Program-made: the position numbers and the translations under genes
Part shown: positions 57,421-64,000 of the stretch, in pieces
Layout: each line of letters begins with the position of its first letter
Position numbering within the stretch: position 1 is the first letter of the stretch
Assembly: GCA_017449495.1 (NCBI GenBank)
Contig: JAFTFO010000040.1
Location: 1-64,000, forward strand
Length of the DNA: 64,000 nucleotides
Origin: Prevotella sp.
Lineage (GTDB): Bacteria; Bacteroidota; Bacteroidia; Bacteroidales; Bacteroidaceae
Reading direction: 5' to 3'
The notes under the pieces: model-generated
Databases searched by the model: none
The model's input: only the letters and a program-made list of their open reading frames with translations
What the model was told of the DNA's origin: nothing

Positions 57421-57766
57421 GTCACACAAATGGCTCAGGAAGGTGCATCTATGATTTTTGCGTGGCGGTGTCTTCATCTGTGAGATGAAGGCCGTTTTTA
57501 TGCCACCTCTATAGTAAAAGAGCGTTAAAAGCGTAAAAGAATATTAAATTAATGATTAATAACGGCCCGTAAGTCACAGTAACGTTTTCCGAATTTCGTA
57601 ATTTTGCAACCACGAAGCTGCCCCTCCCCCTTACGATTGAAACGCTGCAAAGAAATTTTTCAAGTCATGGAGTAGGTGTTAGAGCGACGCCCACCCTTTT
57701 TCAAACCCTTTATACGAAAACGTTTCAGAAGATACGGGGTGAGTGTTGAAAAGTTTTCTACTTTGA
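57352..57766. other. Gene-free region at the right end of the island
   Basis: About 415 bases without a convincing gene. It holds the rest of repeat copy 2, then unannotatable sequence, a promoter-like box TAATTTTG (57599-57606) and a C-rich segment CCCCTCCCCC at about 57622. Nothing recognisable lies downstream of the box on the + strand. Confidence 0.5.
57599..57606 (+). promoter_or_regulatory. Orphan -7-like box
   Basis: TAATTTTG followed by CAACC resembles an active Bacteroidota promoter, but the next + strand gene starts 1.4 kb away. It could be the promoter of a lost gene or of a small RNA. Confidence 0.3.
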
Positions 57767-58303
57767 TTACCAGCTCCAGATGCTGGTATTCGTATTGTTG
57801 CTGCGCTGCTCTGTAGTAGTATTTCCGAAAGAATCCGTATGGCTCGATGAAGAACCTATAACCTGGCCATTGTTATTGCTATAGGTGGTCGTTGTATTTC
57901 CAAAACTATCTGTGTAGCTGTTTGAAGATCCAGTATATCCACCATTGCCATTGGAATACGTTGTATGGGTATTCCCAAAACTGTCAGTATAGCTGTTTGA
58001 AGATCCGATGTAACCACCATTGGCATTTTGGTGTCTCGTTGTTGTGTTACCAAAACAGTCCGTTGAGGTTGTAGAGGTACCTATAACACGGCCATTTCGA
58101 TCTCTGTGAGTGGTCGTCGTGTTACCAAAACTATCCGTATAGGACGATGATGTACCCGTGATGCCCCCATTTGCATTTCGATGGGTACTTGTGCTGTTTC
58201 CGAAACTGTCGGTATATCTTGAAGACGAACCAACGTTATAACCCTGTGCGTTTGCTGCGATGGCGAATGTGACAGCCATCAATGTCACCATTAACTTCTT
58301 CAT
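57767..58303 (-). CDS. Secreted protein of six 25-residue TDSFGN repeats
   Basis: 178 residues from the ATG at 58303 (MKKLMVTLMAVTFAIAANAQ signal peptide). The mature part is six tandem units of about 25 residues with the pattern G(S/T)S.S(Y)TDSFGNTTT....N.NG..(I/T), for example GTSSSYTDSFGNTTTTHRD. One unit has Cys in TDCFGN. The repeats are rich in Ser, Thr, Asn and Gly and close in DNA sequence (75-base period), so copy number can change easily. A beta-structured or amyloid-like extracellular role is conceivable; no family is recognised. The next gene in the same orientation, upstream at 58399-58857, also encodes an exported protein. Confidence 0.75.
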   Translation of the reverse strand: MKKLMVTLMAVTFAIAANAQGYNVGSSSRYTDSFGNSTSTHRNANGGITGTSSSYTDSFGNTTTTHRDRNGRVIGTSTTSTDCFGNTTTRHQNANGGYIGSSNSYTDSFGNTHTTYSNGNGGYTGSSNSYTDSFGNTTTTYSNNNGQVIGSSSSHTDSFGNTTTEQRSNNTNTSIWSW

Positions 58304-58398
58304 AATTCTAATGTTTAAATTGTTACTAATTTGTTGTTCTTTTGCCTCTTTATACCAGAACCATTCAAAAGGTAACCACACAATTGAAATTATTTTTT

Positions 58399-58857
58399 CT
58401 ATTTCTTCTTCTTCATTTCTTTCATTTTTGCCTTAAGGGCGTTGTAAGCAGTTGCTGCCTCTGGGCAATTATCTTTCTTGCCTGTTTTATAATCATTTAA
58501 GGCCTCCTTGTAATAGCCTAAAGCCTCATAGGCTTCCCCTCGAGTAACAAATATGAGACCTATTGGCTCAATACTGATTGCTTGAGTGGCGTTTTCAATC
58601 ACATCATACCAACGCTGAGCCTTATGGGCTTCCAATGCCCGAGAAGCATAAAACCTAAACATCTCTTGTCGCCTCGCGGCCATCTCCTGCTGTCTTGCTG
58701 CCGCTTCAGCCTGGGCCCTTATGGCCATGTTCATCACACCTGGGTCATAGAGATCCATCGTTGGCATTCTCACATAGTCATCATAACCATAGATCTGTGC
58801 TTGGGCCGACATCATCACAAAACACATCATTGCTGTTGCCAAAAGTTTCTTTCTCAT
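58399..58857 (-). CDS. Exported small TPR protein
   Basis: 152 residues. The signal peptide ends at SAQAQ (about residue 21). After a helical Ala/Gln/Arg-rich segment (AIRAQAEAAARQQEMAARRQ) come two TPR units: ALEAHKAQRWYDVIENATQAISIEP and IFVTRGEAYEALGYYKEALNDYKTG. The C-terminus is Lys-rich. It probably binds another envelope protein. Its -7 box is at 58883-58890, divergent from the CHAT operon. The gap of 95 bases to the repeat protein downstream suggests separate or loose co-transcription. Confidence 0.75.
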   Translation of the reverse strand: MRKKLLATAMMCFVMMSAQAQIYGYDDYVRMPTMDLYDPGVMNMAIRAQAEAAARQQEMAARRQEMFRFYASRALEAHKAQRWYDVIENATQAISIEPIGLIFVTRGEAYEALGYYKEALNDYKTGKKDNCPEAATAYNALKAKMKEMKKKK

Positions 58858-58882
58858 AATCTACAAATATTAAAAATTTCCG

Positions 58883-58890
58883 CAAAGTTA
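58883..58890 (-). promoter_or_regulatory. -7 box for the small TPR gene
   Basis: TAACTTTG on the - strand, 25 bases before the ATG at 58857. Confidence 0.6.
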
Positions 58891-58987
58891 CGACGATTTT
58901 GATTTCAATACAAGGAAAAATACAATAACAACCTTGTGAAATAATAAAATAAGTGGTAAAAACATTCTCACATTCAATATTATTTTG

Positions 58988-58995
58988 TATCTTTG
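58988..58995 (+). promoter_or_regulatory. -7 box for the CHAT gene pair
   Basis: TATCTTTG nine bases before the ATG at 59005. It excludes an upstream TTG (58993) as start. Confidence 0.6.
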
Positions 58996-59004
58996 CCCCA
59001 TGAT

Positions 59005-60669
59005 ATGAAGCAACTTCTATGGATATTATTAACAGTAGGATTATTTGTTCAAAAGTCAAATGGGCAGATAAGTGAAGTTAGTATTGACAGAGCTATGTCT
59101 CTATCAAACATGGCAGATTTCTATTATACTGCCCATAATTATGAGAAGGCAATAGAGCAAGAAAAGAAAGCACTTGAAATGAAGAGTGTACTCTATGGTA
59201 TACATAGTTTGGAATATGCGATATCCTCATATAACCTCGCTAAGTATTATTATGAGAAAGGGGTTGAGGGTGAGATAGATGGCAAACGATCAGACTTTAT
59301 TTTTGCAACAGATTATGCGAAGAGGTCTATGGCTATTATAAAGGATTCTGTTCTTTTCGAGATGAAAGATATGGATTATAGTTCAAGGTATCAGTTGTGG
59401 CAGAACGTAAATACCATTTTTGTCAACACCTTTCCGAGCTATGTGGCGAAAAATCCCAATGACTCTACTTTATCCGATCTTTACAATATTGTACTATTCT
59501 CAAAAGGAATAACCTGGAGGAGAGGAGGTGGCACAAATACTCTGTGTTGGAAAGACATACAGAACGCACTTGGTAAGAAGGATATAGCGATTGAATTTAT
59601 AGCACCCGTGGTACCGTCTAATGATAATATTGTGTTTTATGCGTTGACAATTCAAAAGGGATATAGATGCCCTAAGATGACAAGGTTGTTTGATATCCTG
59701 CAGTTTCAAGACTCATTAAAATCTTGTGACACAAAAGTCGAAAAAAACCAAAAGATCGGAGATATGGTCTGGACTCCTCTTAATAATGAACTCATGGGTA
59801 TGGAGAAAATCTATTTTTCCGCAACGCATGTGCTGAACAATATGCCTATTGAGTATATGCCAATAACAGACACGGAAACCTACAACGACAGATATTGCAT
59901 GATAAGGGTTTCGTCTACTCAAGAAATTGCGAATAATAAAGCACATAATCACTTTAACAAAGCTGCCCTATTCGGAGGATTGCAATATGAGGCATTAGAG
60001 GCGAAAGGTGAAGGGAAAATAGAAAGAAGTGGATTTGAACCTTTACCAAATACAGGAGAAGAGGTCGCTGAGATTGCGGATGTATTTGAAAATAGTAATA
60101 TCGACTACAAAGTATTTTCTGGTGATGAAGGAACGGAATCATTATTCAAGTCTCTTTCCGGAAGTTCTATTGACATCCTTCATTTAGCTACTCACGGAAA
60201 GTATATAGTCAATGATGTCGTCGAGGGGTATCATGATGGTGATAATGCTTTAACGAATTCGGTACTTGCTTTTTCTGGAGTAAATGAACGGCCTATATCT
60301 GGATTGGAACAAGATGATGGTATAGTAACTGCGTTAGATATATCACAAATGAATCTTCCAAATCTTGATCTCGTTTCTTTATCAGCCTGTGAGTCTGCTT
60401 TGGGTGAGTATGGATTAGATGACAGTATCATGGGATTACAACGTGGTTTCAAAATTGCAGGAGCAAATACAATATTAATGAGTTTGGGTAAAGTGGATGA
60501 TGAGGCTACTAGAATACTTATGATAGAGTTCTATCGCAATCTTATGAGTGGAAAGACAAAACATCAATCCCTCAAAGATGCCCAGAAATATCTTCGTCAG
60601 GTTGAGAATGGGAAATATGACAAGCCTGAATACTGGGCCTCATTCGTAATGTTAGATGGATTAAACTAA
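59005..60669 (+). CDS. Exported TPR-CHAT (caspase-like) protein 1
   Basis: 554 residues from the ATG at 59005. A signal peptide (MKQLLWILLTVGLFVQKSNG) precedes TPR-like helices (ADFYYTAHNYEKAIEQEKKAL, YAISSYNLAKYYYEKG) and a helical linker. The CHAT domain covers about the last 300 residues: LHLATHGKY with catalytic His397, and VSLSACESALGEYGLDD with catalytic Cys462, followed by GLQRGFKIAGANTILMSLGKVDDEAT. Both residues of the caspase-type dyad are present, so it is probably an active cysteine peptidase. Export is unusual for CHAT proteins studied as defence or cell-death enzymes. It is AT-rich and 18 bases upstream of a larger CHAT gene. Confidence 0.82.
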   Translation: MKQLLWILLTVGLFVQKSNGQISEVSIDRAMSLSNMADFYYTAHNYEKAIEQEKKALEMKSVLYGIHSLEYAISSYNLAKYYYEKGVEGEIDGKRSDFIFATDYAKRSMAIIKDSVLFEMKDMDYSSRYQLWQNVNTIFVNTFPSYVAKNPNDSTLSDLYNIVLFSKGITWRRGGGTNTLCWKDIQNALGKKDIAIEFIAPVVPSNDNIVFYALTIQKGYRCPKMTRLFDILQFQDSLKSCDTKVEKNQKIGDMVWTPLNNELMGMEKIYFSATHVLNNMPIEYMPITDTETYNDRYCMIRVSSTQEIANNKAHNHFNKAALFGGLQYEALEAKGEGKIERSGFEPLPNTGEEVAEIADVFENSNIDYKVFSGDEGTESLFKSLSGSSIDILHLATHGKYIVNDVVEGYHDGDNALTNSVLAFSGVNERPISGLEQDDGIVTALDISQMNLPNLDLVSLSACESALGEYGLDDSIMGLQRGFKIAGANTILMSLGKVDDEATRILMIEFYRNLMSGKTKHQSLKDAQKYLRQVENGKYDKPEYWASFVMLDGLN

Positions 60670-60687
60670 GGATTGTTGACCAAGGAC

Positions 60688-63600
60688 ATGAAAAGAAATA
60701 TTTTTATTCTTCTGCTCTTATTGAGTAATCTATTGACTTATGCATCATCTGATGACAGATTGAGATTACTAAATTTATTGAAACAGACTGACTTCTATAT
60801 TATTTCTGAAAATTTCGAAAAAGCATCAGAACTTTGTAATCAAGCACTTGTTTTATTCAAGGAACAGGGGGCAGAGAACGACGCGAATACAATATCAGCT
60901 TTACATAACATCTCTCATGCATACTCAGAAAAAAAGATGTATAGTGAGGCAGTAAAAACGGAAACTGTATTGGTAGAAGTGTTTCCACTAGCAATGCCTA
61001 ACAATTTGTATGATTATGCTTTATTTCTCAATGATCTTTCATTATATCTGTTTGAGAATAATAACATGATTCTTGCAGAAAAGAATATCAATAAGGCATT
61101 ATCTATCATCAAGAATAAAGACGATGTTGATCTTACAATAATATATGCTAGGGCTGCAGAGATATATCAAAAAACAACCCCAGTAAGAGCAGACTTGTCT
61201 ATTAAATATCAAAAGAAAGCTGTCGAGGCCTATGCAAACGCATACGGAACAAATAGTTCACAATATATATCTGAATTAGGGTATTTGGCGGGATATTATG
61301 AAACGGCAGAGGACTATGAAAATGCTTGTAATGCCTATATGGAATTAGCGCAGCTACGAGCACAAAAAGAGGAAGAAAAGGATATACAAAGACTCCTTCC
61401 GATCCTCGATAGGATTATTTTTTGTAGCAGAAAGATAAATAATGCAGAGCAAGAAAAGCAATATAAAAAATATGCTTTAGCTATAAAGCTCCAAGAACAA
61501 GGGTTCCATGAGGCGAAATATACGAGTCATTTCCCCTCCATAAAAGATTCTCTTGATTATCTTACAATATCAGAGAAAACAGAATCTTTTAGGGAGCAAT
61601 TACGACAGCTAAAAGATGATGCCGCCGATGAGATTAAGATGGAACAAATATATGAAGATATAAAGCATTACTTATTAAAGCTACCTGACTCTTATGGAAA
61701 GGCATATTCCTTATCGCTTGAAGCATTAAGATCTGGTTTCATAGAGAGTTCGAGAGATGTTATTGAATATGGTACCGAAGCCTTGCGTATTTATGATGAT
61801 TTGGATATTAAAACAGATAGATATATTATGGTACTATGCTGTGTTGCTGAAGCATATAGGCAATTAGGTAATCCTGCAAAAGCATATGATTATATTTTAA
61901 GAGCATTTGAATTACGAGATGATTATCTTTCTTCTGATAATTCTTTCTATAATGGGATACTAAGTGATTTGGCTGTATATTGTGGAGAATTAGGTAATTA
62001 TAGAGATGCAATTAAGTATGGGCTTTTGGCTGTAAAAGATAAAGAACCTTACATTTATACAGAAAAGCCATATGGGTACTTTCTTTCGCTCAATAATCTT
62101 GCTACATATTATGGAGCTATTGGACAGGAAAGTAAAGAACTTGAAACTTTACAATTTTTGGTTAAAAGAGCTGAAGAATTATATCCTTGGGCATTAGAAT
62201 ATCCAGAAAGCCCATTCTTGCTGAATCTTGCATATAGCTTTCTTCAAAACAGAGATTATGCTCAAGCAATAGAAACAGGCCTTAAAGTAAAAAGATTACG
62301 TGAGAAACTGGGAGACAACTCCTATAGGAAGTCAAATATATGCATATTATTAGCACACGCATATAGACTTAATGGAGAAACTGAAGAAGCTTTACGTTTT
62401 ATAAACGAAGCAATCTCTATTCTGGGAGACATAAGAGGAGACGAAAATTTGTCGTTGTCTAATTCCTATGATTTAAAAGCTAAAATTTGTAAGGCTATGG
62501 GTAAGTTTGAGGAAGCGGAAAGAATGGAACGATTCTCTATTAATTTGACCCAATCTAATATAATAGACAATTTTTCAAACCTTTCCTCAGATGACAGAAC
62601 TTCATATTGGGACAAGGTCTCAGACTTGTTTAATATCTGGTATCCTAATTATTATTATCAGTCCAAAATAGAAGATGCAACCGAGCTATACAATAAAAGT
62701 GCTTTGTTTGCAAAGGGTATTCTTCTTAATGCAGATACTGAAATGTCCAAGCTTATTATGGAAAGTGGCGATGAAGAAGCTTTGGCTAAATATCAACACC
62801 TCCTTATAAACAGATCACTATTGTCTAAGATTACATCAGGTGATAATCCTCAAATAGAGATATCCGTTGATTCTCTTAGAAATGAGACAAACAAAATAGA
62901 AAGAGAACTTATAAAAGATTGTAAAGCTTTTGGCGATTACACAGCAATCATGAGAACCACATGGCAGGATGTACAAGCAGCTCTTAAAGCTAATGATATT
63001 GCTATTGAATTTCTATCATTCCCTTTACTCGATAATAAAGATAGTATTCTAAATAAAACTTTATATGCTGCCTTAATCCTAACGAAAAGTGATAATGCCC
63101 CACGTATTATAGAGCTTTTTGATGAAAAAGAATTGGAATCAATTAGGAATAATAGTGAGATGCTCTATAATCTAATATGGGGGGAAATAGAGAAATACCT
63201 TTCTGCAATAGATAACATCTATTTTTCTCCTGCTGGAAAGTTGTATAACATCAATATCGAAGATCTTCCGGAAATTGTAGGTAGGAATAACGCAAAAAAC
63301 TATTATCGCGTCTCGTCAACAAGATTGCTTGCACATCAGAATAATAGCCAAATAAAAGAAGAAAAAGCAATTATCTACGGTGGATTAAAGTATGATGCCT
63401 CTATTTCAGAATTAGTTGCTGACAGCAAAATACACATACGTAAAGACACATCATTCAGAGGTGATGTGGAGAACTTGGACTTACGATCAGGATGGGATTA
63501 TCTTCCAGAAACCCTTATAGAAGTGAACGAGATAGAGTCTGCATTGAATAAAAGAAAGATCCCAACACAAATCTATACGGATACGTTAGGCACTGAGGCC

Positions 63601-64000
63601 TCTTTTAAATCTCTTGATGGTCAGCCATGCAAAATCATCCATATTGCAACGCATGGTTTTTACTATACAGAGAGTGACAGTGCGAAAATGAAGAAGGCGC
63701 ACCTCGATTATATGGCCAATCAAATTAGTAGATATTCCCGCTCTTATATAGAAGATTATTCATTGACGCGCTCTGGTCTACTAATGGCTGGTTGTAATAA
63801 CATCCTACGTGGATACAAGTTACCGGATAACGTTGATGACGGCATCCTTTTTGCAAAGGAAATTGCAGGCATTAATCTAAAGAATGTAGAATTGGCAACA
63901 ATATCATCATGTGATTCTGGACTTGGTGATGTGACTGGTGATGGTGTCTTTGGATTGCAGCGTGCTTTCAAGAAAGCAGGAGCCCAGTCTATTCTGATGA
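60688..64000 (+). CDS. Exported TPR-CHAT (caspase-like) protein 2, partial
   Basis: At least 1104 residues from the ATG at 60688, open at the window end. A signal peptide (MKRNIFILLLLLSNLLTYAS) is followed by about 600 residues of TPR-like units, for example AKAYDYILRAFELRDDYLS and DYAQAIETGLKVKRLREKLG. A linker region and a CHAT domain come next: IIHIATHGFYYTES with catalytic His989 and LATISSCDSGLGDVTGDG with catalytic Cys1075, then GLQRAFKKAGAQSILM at the edge. Only the last part of the domain is missing from the window. The region before CHAT (AIEFLSFPLLDNKD against AIEFIAPVVPSNDN in protein 1) shows that the two are paralogues. Target proteins are unknown. Confidence 0.82.
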   Translation, partial: MKRNIFILLLLLSNLLTYASSDDRLRLLNLLKQTDFYIISENFEKASELCNQALVLFKEQGAENDANTISALHNISHAYSEKKMYSEAVKTETVLVEVFPLAMPNNLYDYALFLNDLSLYLFENNNMILAEKNINKALSIIKNKDDVDLTIIYARAAEIYQKTTPVRADLSIKYQKKAVEAYANAYGTNSSQYISELGYLAGYYETAEDYENACNAYMELAQLRAQKEEEKDIQRLLPILDRIIFCSRKINNAEQEKQYKKYALAIKLQEQGFHEAKYTSHFPSIKDSLDYLTISEKTESFREQLRQLKDDAADEIKMEQIYEDIKHYLLKLPDSYGKAYSLSLEALRSGFIESSRDVIEYGTEALRIYDDLDIKTDRYIMVLCCVAEAYRQLGNPAKAYDYILRAFELRDDYLSSDNSFYNGILSDLAVYCGELGNYRDAIKYGLLAVKDKEPYIYTEKPYGYFLSLNNLATYYGAIGQESKELETLQFLVKRAEELYPWALEYPESPFLLNLAYSFLQNRDYAQAIETGLKVKRLREKLGDNSYRKSNICILLAHAYRLNGETEEALRFINEAISILGDIRGDENLSLSNSYDLKAKICKAMGKFEEAERMERFSINLTQSNIIDNFSNLSSDDRTSYWDKVSDLFNIWYPNYYYQSKIEDATELYNKSALFAKGILLNADTEMSKLIMESGDEEALAKYQHLLINRSLLSKITSGDNPQIEISVDSLRNETNKIERELIKDCKAFGDYTAIMRTTWQDVQAALKANDIAIEFLSFPLLDNKDSILNKTLYAALILTKSDNAPRIIELFDEKELESIRNNSEMLYNLIWGEIEKYLSAIDNIYFSPAGKLYNINIEDLPEIVGRNNAKNYYRVSSTRLLAHQNNSQIKEEKAIIYGGLKYDASISELVADSKIHIRKDTSFRGDVENLDLRSGWDYLPETLIEVNEIESALNKRKIPTQIYTDTLGTEASFKSLDGQPCKIIHIATHGFYYTESDSAKMKKAHLDYMANQISRYSRSYIEDYSLTRSGLLMAGCNNILRGYKLPDNVDDGILFAKEIAGINLKNVELATISSCDSGLGDVTGDGVFGLQRAFKKAGAQSILM

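Noticed and set aside
61826-62011. Small - strand frame inside the second CHAT gene
   Set aside because: It lies within a continuous + strand coding frame that extends from 60688 to the end of the window.

Overview
The window looks like a chromosomal segment of a Bacteroidales bacterium, most probably Prevotellaceae. Many genes are preceded by the Bacteroidota -7 promoter motif TAnnTTTG, leaders are short and Shine-Dalgarno sequences are mostly weak. The gene content fits too: DUF4301, DUF4494, DUF4491, DUF4270, a GT5-only glycogen synthase, EFR1 ferredoxin and a degenerate-HD RelA. No ribosomal RNA, prophage or CRISPR array is visible; one tRNA-Ser(CGA) is present. All family names come from reading the sequence, with no database search.

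Region 1 (1-20 kb) is mainly housekeeping. It holds a DUF4160/DUF2442 pair, DUF4301, RelA, a lipoprotein, a FemAB-like GNAT, a nitroreductase, KdsC, Maf, a TPR protein, phosphohexomutase, and a kdsB operon that continues into two overlapping Cache-domain sensors. The first sensor has lost its phospho-acceptor His and kinase domain; the second is a complete histidine kinase. A MORN-repeat protein, a YhcH protein, GlgB and a membrane protein follow.

Region 2 (20-53 kb) is also core genome. It holds two tandem acyl-CoA ligases with an operator-like repeat cluster, a LolC/E-type permease, an aminotransferase, a membrane pseudokinase with DUF4494 and YggS, EFR1, MetY with a divergent Lrp regulator, RlmH, GH25 lysozyme, an iron alcohol dehydrogenase, GreA, a short sigma factor, YigZ, CarB and PcrA. 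Then come a glycogen synthase/DUF4270/43-residue protein operon, an AraC-type HTH regulator with M49 peptidase and an AlkD-like protein, and a Fur-purA-hisS-esterase run.

Region 3 (53.2-57.8 kb) is an accessory island, bounded on both sides by copies of one dispersed stem-loop repeat. A well-formed promoter drives what looks like a collapsed type III restriction-like operon: only end fragments of a PLD/SNF2-type helicase, a DUF4391-like protein, a Mod methyltransferase and a Res subunit remain. Interspersed are intact genes: a Bro-N/Fic fusion, a membrane-anchored pentapeptide-repeat protein with a TIR/deoxyribosyltransferase-like C-terminus, and an AlbA_2-type protein that itself seems internally shortened. 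This is the most unusual part of the window.

Region 4 (57.8-64 kb) is AT-rich and encodes exported proteins: a secreted protein of six 25-residue TDSFGN repeats, a small TPR protein, and two tandem signal-peptide-bearing TPR-CHAT (caspase-like) proteins. The second CHAT protein runs off the end of the window.
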